DNA of 64,000 nucleotides from Rhododendron vialii (taxonomy: Eukaryota; Streptophyta; Magnoliopsida; Ericales; Ericaceae). The stretch spans positions 15,866,001-15,930,000 of the forward strand of contig NC_080569.1 in assembly GCF_030253575.1 (NCBI RefSeq), read 5' to 3'. The notes beneath the pieces were generated by a model. It had not been told where the DNA came from, ran no database searches, and was given only the letters and a program-made list of their open reading frames with translations. Shown here piece after piece: positions 35,188-47,458 of the stretch (positions within the stretch are counted from its first letter, which is position 1; every line of letters starts with the position of its first letter). Made by a program: the position numbers and the translations under genes.

Positions 35188-37010
35188 TAATGATAGAAAA
35201 CTACTGTTTCAATAGAAGATTTTGGCAATGACTTTAATAAGAAAATCTTCAAGAATTTGCCAAAAATACCTTTAGTTTGTATTGTAAGAAAGGTATCAGC
35301 AACTTCAGTTTGTCTAGTGCAGTTCTTCATACCACTCAAGTGAGGAACTAAATAACAGGCTTTATCCTGTCGCAGGAATCTTGAGGTGAATGAAAATGAG
35401 ATTCCGAGTGCTCTTGATCTGTTGTTAGAACAGATGAAATGAAACTCATTGAACAAAACTTTTCAAGTGTGAACTTAGCATCGCTTTGAAACACAGCCAA
35501 ACAGTTGCATTCAAAAGAATGAGAGGCAGAATAAAGCTTGGGAGTGAACTACAGATATGGCTGACAAGCTTGATAGTGTACAAATCCGAACAACAAAACG
35601 ATAGAAAATACAACCTCACTGTTCAACAGCGATAAAATTTTGTGGCGTGTCAGAATGCCATTCCTAATTTTCATGGTTGTTTAAGTTACACAACTAACGA
35701 CAAAAGAATACAAATGTTACACAAAAATAAAAAAGAACCTACATAACCATCTAAAAGGAGAACTGATTTGAGTTTGCATGGACATTCCTCACCTGATGAT
35801 GCCCGGTCTATTGGTTTGCACTTTAGGTCTAGTCCGATTTACCCTCTTTGGCAGATCAGGAGTTAATGCATATAACTTCACTTGAAATAATTCCTCAGGA
35901 AATCCCTTCTGATCCTGAATAGAAAATAACATGATACAAAGTAAAGAGATACACAAGGTATTTTAGACAAGTAACCGTGGAGCCGATGAAAAGTAGCCAA
36001 TGGATGTTTAGAAACGACTATAGCAAAAACTGGCAACCCTCCGATTAAACTAAGAAGCCTCTACTGGCCTTCCATATCCACGTCTGACTCATGGATGGCC
36101 CAAAGAGGAGTTGGTTGTGATGTGAGATGTGATCAGTGGTCTTGTGAAGGGGTGGGTACTGAGAAAGGTGGGTTAAAGATGGAGATAAGTTGAGAATCAG
36201 TGAGAAATATATACATTTGGCGTGGTTGAGAAATGTGGGGTTTGCGAATCAACAATTACTCCAATGTGATCATTACAATCCATTTGAACTCGAGTAGCAT
36301 CCAAGTGAATTTCAATCTTTAGTGTCTACTTTTACTAGGAAGTGTTTGTCAGATAGTCGAAACCTAAATAGGAAATGGGCTAATAAAACCCTTTTTTTAA
36401 CAGTCCACTTTGCAAAGCATGCACAAATTAAAGCTTTGAGCTTACCTTTGATTTGTAAATATGCAATCCACAACGATCAAAGAGCTTCTTGAAGTACAAG
36501 TCTGACCTGGTAATGCTTCGGTCTTCTTTATCCAATACAAATCCTAAACATCACGTGACAAGCAGTTTAGCAAATAGCCAACTTTTCAAAACTTTCAATT
36601 ACCACACCATACAAGCAAGGTTAGGCCCAACTGAAAAATGAATAGGCCATTTTTTATACTAAAAGGATACTCCATGTCACAAAGAGTTAATTGACCTTAG
36701 AAGTCCAAGGATAAGTAAGATAACAAGGAATGAGATATTATTTAGGTTAATAGTGGGAGACTTAGGGCTTGTTTGATAACCTAAATTCAGCACTTAAAAC
36801 TGAATTAATTAAGTAATAAGTGATTCAATAGGTTTGATAACGACATTATACATTGCTTAACAAATTAAGTGCTACTTAAAATGTAGGCTAAAAAGTTGAA
36901 AAAAATTAAGTAGCTTTGAGCTACTTAATTCTGGTTGAATTCTTGTGTACTTGCATTTAATCATCATACCACCACCACCACCACTACCATCACCACCACT
37001 CCACCACCAC

Positions 37011-40000
37011 CATAGTTGTCAAATCGTGAACCAAATCGAGAATCGAAAAGGCCCAGTAGCGAATCGTGAATCGAATCGGATCGTGAATCGCTTCGATTCG
37101 GTCATGATTTTAAAAATGCATACAAAATGTATATTTCATGTTTGAATCAATAAAGATAGTGTTTCAAAAGATAAATAGATGAACACGTGGTCTAAATAGG
37201 CAAGACACTTGCTTTTATTGCAAGAGATGTGGGTGAATCCCTCCGTGGTCTATATTTCTACATAAATGGCAATAAAAAGTTCAAAAACCAATATAGTTAT
37301 GCCATACATGCAATTATAATCAACACAAGATGTCAAGATCCACAAGTTTCAAGATTTCAAATACCTAATAGCATAACGTAAGCCCTAGCAAATAACGATA
37401 GTACTTGCAACTTGCAAGTTGCATCAAAAAAGAACATTCAAAGTTTCAAACACAATTTAACTAGTAAATAAGTTCTAAGATAGTTTTGATTGATCATTCC
37501 TCAATCATCTTCAAGGTCAAGTTCCTCCACATCATCATCATCATCATCCGCCATAATCGCTTCATCAAACTCTTCTTCCTCTTCTTCCTCTTCTTCTCCC
37601 TCGAGTTCAATGACTTCATTGTCATCAAGCACTTCAATTTCATCTTCATCATCCAACTCACTTGCTTTCTTTTTTCCCTTTTTTCGGCCATAAGCATTCA
37701 AGTTCCTAAGCCCTACATTTAAAGTAGTTCTTTAAGTAAAATTGTACTCATATAAACTAGAAGTTCATAATAATATAATAGAGATCTTAATTATACCTCT
37801 CTTTCTTTTTTTCCCAACCATTCCATTATCTTTAAAGCACTCTTCAATGTCCATCCATGAATGATCTACGGGTAGTACTGGACCTTCTTTTTAAGTGATC
37901 CATTCATCGTCGGACTCCATATCAGATAAACAAATTGGATCATATGTATCACCCCTCTCTTGCCTCTTCTCTTGCCTCAACTCAAGTTGAATGTTGTATT
38001 TTACAAACACCAATGCATTCATCCTTTGAGTTTCCAAACGGTTCCTCCTTTTTGAGTGTACAATAACAAATATGCTCCAATTTCTTTCACATCCAGTTGC
38101 ACTACAAGTGCTGCTTAGCACTCTTATTGCTAACCTTTGGAGCTCCTTGCACTGTTCTCCAAAACTCTCCCACCATAATGCTATGATATATTTTCATTAA
38201 AAATAACTTATTAGAGTACAATTCATAATCATTTGAAATGAAAATATAGATGTAACTTGTAAGTAAGTAACTCAATAAGTATTAAAACTTTAAAATTTAC
38301 CGGGTTGCTTCTTATCTCTTGTCAACTTGGCCATGTCCATACCAAACATACCCTCGGCATTTTTGAACTTCTCTAGTTGCTCATCAATGATAATCCTTGT
38401 GTCCATATCCGGGTACATCCTCTCAATGGTGGTGTACAAGCCCTTTCTAACTTCTCTATCGGCTTTAAATGTTTCACTATATTGAAACCTACAATAATGA
38501 CCAAACCAACAAGCGAGAACTCTTCAATAAAAAAGCAAAAATATACATGAAACAAAAGTAAAAATGAATAACTTACTTGGGATTGAGGTAGTAAGCCGCC
38601 GCATGAAGGGGTCTATGGAGTTGATAATCCCATCTCGTATCAATGACATTCCATATTTTCTCATACCTTCTCTTTTGTTCCCCCAAGTTTTTGGCGATTT
38701 GTTCTTTCGCCCTATCCATAGCCTCATAAATGTACCCCATGGCCGGCTTGTTATCACCGTCCACAAGCCTCAATACTTTAACCAAAGGCAAAACACACTT
38801 CATGCAAAATTTGATTCCTTTCCAAAATGTATGATCATCTAAAATTATGCTTTCCACTTTATTCCCCACCGCACTTTTACCATAAGAGCTTGTAGCCCAC
38901 TCCACCGATGCAAACATAGCTCTAATTTGAATCTTTAAGTCATCAAATCTTTTCAAGGTGAGATAAGAGGGAGCAAATCTAGTAATTGCCGGTCGTGCCA
39001 ATTCCATCTTTTTTGTGTATTTTCTAAACATGTCAAGTACCCATTGATGCCTATAGACGAACACAGTGACTTCCTTTGCTTTTGCTAAGGTATCCTTAAA
39101 GACTGCAAACTCGCCAATGTCACTAAGCATCAAATCAAGGCAATGAGCGGCACAAGGGTTCCAAAACAAATTAGGCCTTTTCTCCATTAGCAATTGCCCG
39201 GCGCTTACATAAGCCGATGCACTATCGATCACCACTTGGACTATATGCTCTTCTCCAATTTCTTTCACCAGGTCATCAAGCAAGTCACACAAATTATCCG
39301 CATTCTTGATAATGCCGGATGTGTCAATAGATTTGAGGAAAACGGTACCCCGTGGACTATTGACAAGAAAATTTGTAATGCTTCTATACTTTCCATCGCT
39401 CCACGCATCGGACATTAGGGTACAACCCGTTTTCTTCCATTCTTTTTTATACACCTCTAATCCCTCTCTCACAAGATCCACCTCCTTTTTCAAGTATGAC
39501 ACCCTAGCCTCATGATAAGTAGGGGGTTTTAACCCTCTCCCATATTCACCAATTGAAGCTACCAATCTCTTAAATGTAGGGCATTTAACACAATTGAAAG
39601 CTATGGCGTTCTTGTAGAAAAACCGACAAATATCTCTAATCACGGGTTCCCTCTTCTTTACCATTTCATTCAAAGTAAGTTGTTTCTCTTTCTTCTTGCC
39701 TTTGGTAACATAAGCATCCACCGTCCCCTTACTTTTGGAATTAACTCCCACATCTTCCTCATCATCAAAACATTCCAACTTCGCGGCTTTTTTTTTGTTC
39801 TTCCCTTTTAGATACTCAAGGAAAAAATCTTTAACTTCCTCGGAAACTTGAGGACATTCGCATACCTCGTTGTGAGTTCCCGCCAAGTGATTTTTCATGC
39901 GAATGACCCCACCCCAAAAAGCTTGACCACAATAATTGCACATTAAATGCATTCGATTGTCCTCACTAACCCAAGCATAATGTTCCCATGTAGGGTCTTG

Positions 40001-40496
40001 AACATTGCTAGGTTTGCCCCCTTTCTTTTTTGCCATATTGTCTAAGTCACAAAGTAAAACTCAAATTTAATAATACCAAAACAATAAAATACTGTCAAAA
40101 GCATTAATGGTGACTAGTTTACAAGTGCCATATCTTTATGAGTGTGTAAAATACTCTATAAAGTGTATAGTGGAATCAGTCACAAAGAAAGTAAAAAAAC
40201 TGTAAAAAAACGTGTCTTGAAAGTAGACAAAAGGCGGCATATTAAATTTGGTGGTCCAACTGTCCAAGTGCAACACATATAATACTCTATATTCTATAAA
40301 GTGTATCACTGTATAAGGGTGGAATCAGTCAAAAGAAAGTAAAAAACATGTCTTGAAAGTGGACAAAACTCAAAAGGCATATAAGCATATTAAATATGGT
40401 GGTCCAGCCATCCTGCATTCCAGCTATTTCAACTACAAAACCCACGCATATACTCCTCTTTTTACCCATAAAAAACAGAGGCGAGAGAGAGAGGGA

Positions 40497-40540
<44 letters not shown>

Positions 40541-41032
40541 TGTTCGACTACAGTGAACAGTCAATACGCAATGAACAGGTTCGTTCGAATCCTAATCATC
40601 CAAGAACCGAAGCAAATAGCAGATCCACGGTGAAGATTGGAGAGCAGATGAAGGTCGAAATCAAGATTGGAGAGCAGATCAACAATGAAAAACGCAGGTC
40701 AGCATCTTTCGAAAACCTAGATGATGGAATAAGGTTGGACCCAGTTCAAATTAGTTGCCGTCGAGTGTTTTTAAGTGAGTTTCGACCCACTTTGTGCGAA
40801 GAATGCGAAGAAATCATGGAAAATCCCCCCAAAAATATGTTTTTTGACTTTTGGGCCCGTCGTACGCGAATCGTATGTATCGTACGATTCATCGATTCTT
40901 GAATCGATTCGATCGATTCCGTTCACGATTCTTACCATTTGCGATTCCCAGTATCGGTTCGAATCGATTTTAACCCGTATCGAACCGAATCGTACGATTC
41001 GAATCGCGAATCGTACGATTTTGACAACTATG
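37011..41032 (-). mobile_element. Complete hAT DNA transposon (4.0 kb)
   Basis: Terminal inverted repeats are CATAGTTGTCAAA(A)TCGT at the left and ACGATTTTGACAACTATG at the right. Both flanks are ACCACCAC (37003-37010 and 41033-41040), the expected 8-bp duplication, though inside a CCA repeat. Each end has many AATCGTGAATCG/CGATTC-type subterminal motifs, densest at the right end (40860-41030), as in hAT transposase-binding arrays. It carries a four-exon transposase gene on the minus strand and a (GA)n tract (40485-40538) in the probable 5' leader. It lies in an intron of the NTMT pseudogene, same orientation. Confidence 0.92.
37501..40036 (-). CDS. hAT transposase (BED finger, DUF659, hAT dimerisation), with one internal stop
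   Basis: Exons 38577-40036, 38301-38488, 37797-38180 and 37501-37712; all phases agree (2, 1, 1). Exon 1 has the BED-type finger (CNYCGQ ... HLAGTH, residues about 33-57), a Lys/Asp-rich linker, and the DUF659 catalytic core with CTLMSDAWSD, QVVIDSASAYVSAGQ (usual Asn of DNAS replaced by Ser) and CAAHCLDLML. Exon 3 carries the dimerisation/insertion domain LWWESFGEQCKELQ ... SSTCSATGCERNWSIF. TAA at 37891-37893 follows DDEWIT; without it the frame continues KEGPVLPVDHSWMDIEECF, matching the family, into an acidic tail (E9 run, D6 run). The likely product is about 645 residues lacking some 100 C-terminal residues. The core looks intact, so it may still be active or only recently silenced. Confidence 0.92.
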
Positions 41033-41360
41033 ACCACCACCACCACCACTCCCCTATCACTCCATCACTACCACCACCATTACCACACTACCACCACCAC
41101 TACCACACTGTCATCGCCGCCGCCACCACAATGCCACCATTGCACAACTATCATTCCACCAACACCACTCACTGTCACCATTACACCATCACTCCACTGC
41201 CACCACCACTCACTGGCACCATTACATCACCATCACTCCACCACCACCATTACACTACTATTGCCAACACTCCAAAACCACCGCCGTCGCCGTCGCCACC
41301 ACCACTCCATCACCACCAACGCACCACCACCACAACAATCACCATTCCACCATTATTATA
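41033..41360. repeat. CCA/CAC trinucleotide-rich low-complexity tract
   Basis: Imperfect (CCA)n, (CAC)n and CATTAC units. A short piece of the same tract (36968-37010) lies on the other side of the hAT element, so the transposon interrupted it. Open frames here (Thr/His/Pro-rich) are products of the repeat, not genes. Confidence 0.9.
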
Positions 41361-44300
41361 AATACATTGTGACCATTAGTAAATTAAGAGAGAATCAGAA
41401 CTAAAATTAATTTATCATTTTTTTAATTCAGTACTTAATATGTTTACCAAACAGCTTTTCAACTTAAAAAATTCAGCATTCAGTACATAATTTTTTAGAA
41501 AAATTAATACATTGCATCGAGGCCAAGAAGAAATGCAAAAAAAAACTCTTGAAAATAGGAGGATTTTTTATGCCGATCTCATTAGTTGCAAGACAGTGTA
41601 AAAGAATAGGAACAACACTGGCTGTAGGTGTATCCACAAGCCCAACATCAGTGCCAGTACTTCAGGTGAAAGAAACGGTACAGCTAGAAACAGTCCTTTG
41701 CACTCATCTGGTTTAAAACTTAACAAGTACACCATTCCAGCCTCAGGGAAATAAAACACAAAGAAATTATCAGGTTGAAAGCTGCATCAATATAATAGTC
41801 AAGGGCTTTCCAAAACCCATAAAATACAGTTTTCACTTTTTTGTGTCAACAAATGACAAAAAACGAAAATAGATACACTACTAAAGCTTACAAAGTCCAA
41901 TGAGTAATATAAATTCCTAGCTACAATTGGTATGACAGGTAGGAAGGATACTCCACCTTTGCTAGCTTAAAAAATGACACAAAATCATCATCAGTGAGAT
42001 GCCCGATACACCACTGAAGCCATATAACATCATATCTTCCATCATCTGGAGTGAATTCCTAAAACAGTAAAAGATTTCATTTTACGAAATAAATGAACTT
42101 AAAGCCAAAAAAAATAACGTGACTTCAGGAAATAATTGTAAAAGTCAATCTGTTCATCATCAATGAAAGTTACTCCACATGATGAACCAACGTAATCAAT
42201 GACAAAATTACATAAGTATCGTACCTGACCCATAACCAGGCGACAAAAGACAAGTGGCCACTCTAGCACTGATTTATGATTTTTATTCTCTTTGAGATGA
42301 GGTCAATAACCATGGTTTGAATTCGAGCATATATTCTGGAAAATGCCATCTTAGGAGCATGTTAACAATTAGCTGCAGGAATCTACTATTGGAGGCTGCT
42401 CTATAACCAGAATTCTGAGATTCACAGGAAGTATCTAGTCTACATCTCACCCTGTAATGTTAATCCCCCGCTCCCAAATATAGTAAAACCTCGTGAAAAT
42501 TGGATCTCTTAGCAGCAAAACCAAACCTAACAAGTAAGAAAATCAGTAACAGACAAACAGCCATTAGATTATTCAAACAAGTTAACATAACATAAGACTT
42601 GTATTTACAACAGTGACAATGAAACCATTAAGAGCGAAACAATGAATGAGAATTCAACGCCAAAAAAATATAGACAATATGGTGATCATTGACAATGAAA
42701 ACCTACAAAATGTAGTGATGTTTCTGTTACATATATAGAGTAATCCAAGCATAGTACCTGAAGAGCGACACAATAAAATTGGCGGCTTTGTGGGAGTCTA
42801 ATACGATGAGGTTGTCAGGGGACAAATTTTCACGGGCAGCTTCCAGGAAATGAGATACAGGCTCAAGAAGATCAACCTGAATCAGAAAAGCCATCTTAGA
42901 CGTTAATCAACCTGGGAGGAAATGCTTTTACCAAATTCAAAATATTCAAATTTTTCTCTATTCGAAAAAAGCTAGTGTGATCTCTGTTACAATTTTATAT
43001 CACGGTTCTTATCATTTTAGGTAACTCTGATAATACCTATGAGAGGATTCAATCACCTCACAGTGCTCACACTAATAGGACTTTCATAAAGCCATGCATT
43101 CAGAAGGCGACACATACGCATAAAAAAGTAACTAGATCAAAATTAACCTTGGGCAGTTGTTTTCAGAATCAGTGTTAAAGAACACTTCAAAACGACTATT
43201 TCTTTATGTAAAAATTGTTTCCAGAGATTCTTTCAAAGAACTTAAGAACATCTTCTCAATGTTTTCCCAAAGATGGATTGTTCTACAAAATAATTTTACG
43301 AAACAAGTTTCGAAAACCGTCCACCAAATAAGTTTGTAAGAAGTATTCTGCAAAACGGATTATGAAAAAGCAAACCAAGCAGCCAAAGTCGCTGCTAAAA
43401 ATTCATCATGTATCCAAGATAAAGTTGGTATTGTCATTCTTCAACAAGAAGTTCGGAGTTAATAGGCTAATGAAGCTTAACTGGGACATGTTAATAGGCC
43501 AAAAAAGTTTAAAAGGGGCAAGATGTTGGCAAATAAACTAATTCAAACAGTTCCACTTTTGCTATTATATTGTGCTTGACATGGAAAGAAATGAAACATT
43601 AAATTTACTATAATATGCAATAGGACGGGAGGAAGAGAAAATTCAGGTAGGAAGTTGAAACTAAAGCAACTTCTATTAAAATTGCATATGACATATCTGT
43701 TATACATTTGTTGCTTCTTCGGCCAAGCAAGTCTCTACCACCCCCTTTCATTTTCTTGAATAAGTACCTCTCCGATTTTTCCCTTTTCAATTGAACATCT
43801 TCTTGAAAAAGACATGCTAAAAGATGGTATGAATTGTTTATTACATAACTTGCCACAACTATATAACATAACAATAATCACAATCATTACTTTACAATTA
43901 AAGATGATAAGTTGTTAACAAAAATTGTTGCATGAAAATAAAGGGCTATCTGTATCTCATTGCAGAATGGAATGATGACTACAAGTACGCTGCAAGTCAA
44001 AAGAAGAATAGGATCTGAAGTTATAGGAAAGCAGTATTTCGGAAGGATGCAAGCAAAAACTTTGATTAAAAGCAACAAGAAAAATAGAAAGAAAGGAAAA
44101 CATCAATAAAAACTAGTTTCACCTCATTAAAGTATCTTGTCAAAAGGTTCTTGGTGACCCTCCCAATGCCAGCACCACAATCTACATTAGTAGGAGATAT
44201 CAATGAATGTATAACCAAAATATTACAAAACTAAAGCTCAACTATGTCCTTTAAGAGAACCCTAACTCAAACTTTTTCGGATTTATGACCAGGAGAATTT

Positions 44301-45726
44301 AGAGACTCAAAAAAAGCAACAGATACTTGAAAACTGGTGAGTGGTGATAGAGAGGATGTAAGCGTGTTCCATTGAAATTCAGAAATGGGTTTCTCGTGAA
44401 TCACAATTAATCTGCAGTGCTATTGTGTATGTTGTCTAAGCAGTTGTGTGCAATCGTTTCATAAAATTGCTGCGTAATAAGCAAACCAGTCAGGGATTTA
44501 GCTTTCACAGGAGGACATCTTGGGTGAGGAGCTTGTTTGAGCAAACAAGTTCAACATTCATCATTCACCAACAATTAACCAAGAACTAGAGAGGCAAATA
44601 AGAAGATAAAAGTGATGTAAGATGGGATTGAAATAAGGCAAAGTATGATCATACACAAAGAAAAGGGTTGTTTTGGGGGCTGTGAATAGCGGACGTGAAT
44701 AGTGAAAGAGAAAATAAGGAGAAGGCTATTAAGAAGATAGATCTAGGCTTCACACCTAGTTTACCAAAGGCCTCACCCCTAAGGCCTCTTTAGCATCACA
44801 CAATCTTATCTTAGAAGCTTAAAGCTTTTGTAAATTCTTATTCATTCAATCATAATTCAAGCACTTGAAATCACATCAAGAGTATAGGCTCCATAACATG
44901 TGCGAATGAAAATAACTATTCCTATTCCCAAGAGGTCTAGGTAGAATGAATGTGTATGAACGCACATAACTATTCCTAATCTCAAGATGGATGGGCGGGA
45001 TGAATGTGTTATCTAATGGTTGCATGCATTGAATATGTGGTTAAACTTCCCTAAATGAAAAGTCACAGCCTTTCATGTTCTAGCAGATGAATGAACCTAA
45101 TAGATGAAAGGTCACAAAGCCTTTAAAATAGTTCATGCCTAATTAATATCCCAAGAGGGCCCTATGTCATCCAACATGTGCCAACATGGCTTGGGCCTAA
45201 GAACCATCCAATCCATAAGGCCATAACTTAAGCTTAACCGCATCAAAAATATACTTCATTCCTGTCTTTCTTTTGAATAAAGGAAGTAAGGAACTGTCAC
45301 AATTGCTATCTTCTCACAACAAATTTACAAGCAATTCAAATCTTATTACTGACCGAATGAAGTCATGAACACGAGCACCGATATGTAGACACAAGTACAT
45401 AGAACGAAGTAGCCATTTTATTACCTAATGCAACAAGATGCTGGTTTCCTTCACCACTTGGAAATCGATCATCCAAAAGGGTATTGAAAAATGCTTTACT
45501 AGACTTAATATCTGGTTCATTGACATGCCCATATCCACGCAATACTCCATCCACTGATGCCTCCACACCCTTTTTGTCTCAAAAGAACACAACAAACCCC
45601 AATAAACACAATGATGACACATGGTTAAACATAACAGTGTTTCAAAAAGCTTTAAGTAGAACAAGGTGCGTACTTCCCAAATTAAAACTGCCCATCAAAA
45701 TAAAGCTACATACATACCAAGTCGCA

Positions 45727-45957
45727 AGAAATTCTTGGTAGCAAATAGGGTACTGTGTGGTACCCTTTGCGCACATCCGGGTTGTCCAACAATGCAATCC
45801 AACGGTCCGGATTGAAAGTACATAACAGATATTAAGAAAAAAAAAAGAAGGAAAAAAGTGTTTCAAATCCGGACCATCGGTTGCATTGTTGGACAGTCCG
45901 GATGAGCCGGAAGGGTACCATGTCAGCCGTACCCTATTTGCACCCAAGAATTTCTCC
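45727..45957. mobile_element. Mutator-like MITE with 9-bp duplication
   Basis: Terminal inverted repeats of about 80 bp: AGAAATTCTTGG...GCAAATAGGGTAC at the left and its inverse at the right, continuing through ATCCGG and TGTCCAACAATGCAA. Flanks are CAAGTCGCA (45718-45726) and CAATTCGCA (45958-45966), 8 of 9 identical. It is in intron 1 of the NTMT pseudogene. A diverged second copy of the flanking sequence without the element exists at about 46195-46240. Confidence 0.85.
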
Positions 45958-46009
45958 CAATTCGCAGGCATATGCTTACATGTATAAGCCTATCTGTATA
46001 AGAATAGAA

Positions 46010-46385
46010 TATGGGTTTATACGGGTTTAAATTTTAATGAGAGCCAGGATTTCAAGGGTGCTTAGCATAGGTTTATGAGGATTTATAGAGATTCTGGGTT
46101 TAAAGGGTGCTTAGCATAGGTTTATGAGGATTTATTGAGATTCAGGGCTTAAAGGGTGCTTACTTCCCAAACTAAAACGACCCATTAACAATATGCTCTA
46201 CATACATGCCAATACGCAAGAATATACTTACATGTATATGCCAATATATATCAAGAATAGAACATGGGTTTATAAGAGTTAAATGAGATTCAGGGTTTCA
46301 AGGGTGCTTAGCCTACATGTATCATCAAGAATAGGATATGGGCTTTAAAGGTTTAATAAGGGTTAGGGGATGTTAAAGGGCTTAC
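46010..46385. repeat. Degenerate tandem repeats in NTMT intron 1
   Basis: Units of about 50-65 bp with AAGGGTGCTTAGCATAGG and TTTATGAGGATTTAT occur at least twice in near-perfect form (46058-46140) and more weakly to 46320. The CTTCCCAAAYTAAAACKRCC block at 45673 recurs at 46165. Confidence 0.8.
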
Positions 46386-47037
46386 TTCCCAGTAACCAAC
46401 GCCTTTATGGTACTATTCAGTCTTCTTGGGGTGGTCTCCGACCTCTTCCCTCCACATCTCCTCCGCGCTGTCGAATTGCCGGCCGTCGGAATCTAACCCA
46501 CCAGCCTCCATATTAACTCTCACTCTAAGTGGGTTTGTCTCCCGCCGGCAACCATTGTGATTTCCTTTGGTATGTGAAAATGAAACCCAACTAGGGGTGA
46601 AGGAACTAGTAGCAGGACATTCATGTGAAAAGGCATATAATCTTCGGGGGCATAATTGAAATTCGCTCCTGATTTTGTCTCCCCCTATTTGTTAACGTCA
46701 CTTTCTTTTCTATTTTTATTAGGAGAAATTTACTAAAACACCCTTTCATTTAGAAAGTGAAAAAAATCTGGCATCATAAAGGGCAATGATATTTTAATAA
46801 ATTTACCTGAATAAAAACAAAAGGATCGTGACATTAACAAATAGGAGAGTGACAAAATCATTTTTAAAATCCCTCACAATCTTTTTGGGACCAAAAAGAC
46901 TTTTTTTTTGTTCATGAAAATTGAGAGAAAATAATTAGGCTTCAGTCTAAACTCTTTTGGAAGGTTTAATTTTATTTAGCATAAATCTATAATATACTAT
47001 AATATAGATTTATGCAAACAAAATCTATTATCCATTA

Positions 47038-47364
47038 GAGCATTTTCAACCCATCTCTAAAAGTTTAAAATGAAGAATGAATGTGACATATTGGAGGGAA
47101 ATTTTATAATTTATTCCCACTTTTTTCATTTTATGAGAGAATTTAGGAGGGACCCATCTTACTTTTAGATATTTGAGTCTCCAAATTGTCTTTGGTTCTT
47201 CAAATATAAAGACCCTACTCCCATTTTGGAGACAAAATCTCTAAAAGTACAATAGGTCCCTCATATATTCTCTCATAAAGTGCAAAAAGTGATAATCAAT
47301 TATGAAATCTCTCTCCAATATGTTACATCCATTTTGAACTTTTAAAGATGAGTTAAAGATGCTC
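47038..47364. mobile_element. Foldback MITE (TTA duplication)
   Basis: Arms of about 90 bp: GAGCATTTTCAACCCATCTC...AGTTTAAAATGAA at the left is inverted at the right (TTTTGAACTTTTAAAGATGAG ... GATGCTC). TTA on both sides. It lies upstream of the NTMT pseudogene. Confidence 0.8.
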
Positions 47365-47458
47365 TTAGTTCACGATGATGTGGGAACCACAAAAAACATT
47401 TTTAGTGGATGGTCCAGATTTGTGGGAACCACAGAAAGACATTTTTAGTGATGGTCAA

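Larger units (their letters stand above)
36773..41492. mobile_element. Possible outer MITE split by a trinucleotide repeat and the hAT element
   Basis: GGCTTGTTTGATAACC followed by TTCAGCACTTAAAACTGAAT at the left is loosely inverted at the right (TTTACCAAACAGC, AATTCAGCATTCAGTAC). The CCA-rich repeat and the complete hAT element lie between. The ends are imperfect and I found no duplication, so this is tentative. Confidence 0.35.
35789..46511 (-). pseudogene. Alpha-N-terminal protein methyltransferase (NTMT1/METTL11-like), unprocessed pseudogene
   Basis: The family is an SAM-dependent enzyme that methylates N-termini of the X-Pro-Lys type. Exons: 46386-46511, 45425-45569, 44123-44181, 42758-42876, 41957-42058, 36446-36543 and 35789-35914. 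The SAM motif DCGAGIGRVTKNLL is in exon 3, [15 protein letters not shown] in exon 5, TRSDLYFKKLF in the next, and the end NRPGIIR stop in the last. Three lesions are seen. In exon 1 the family Trp of KKTxWYxKGVGYWE is TAG (46413-46415). Exon 4 is 119 bp instead of 120: one T is missing in the run after HKAAN, so YCVALQ is out of frame. An expected short exon of the GLKPGGFF type between 41957 and 36543 was not found; that interval holds the hAT element. All other phases agree. Introns are retained, so it is not a retrocopy. An assembly error in the T-run cannot be excluded, but the TAG is independent. Confidence 0.9.

Noticed and set aside
38573..40036. Domesticated BED-zinc-finger gene
   Set aside because: The coding region is enclosed by matching TIRs and an 8-bp duplication, so it is a resident transposase, not a domesticated host gene.
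40396..41404. Overlapping plus-strand frames of 140-209 codons
   Set aside because: They consist of GA-repeat, CGATTC array and CCA-repeat translations (Arg/Glu, Thr/His runs) and cross the hAT terminus.
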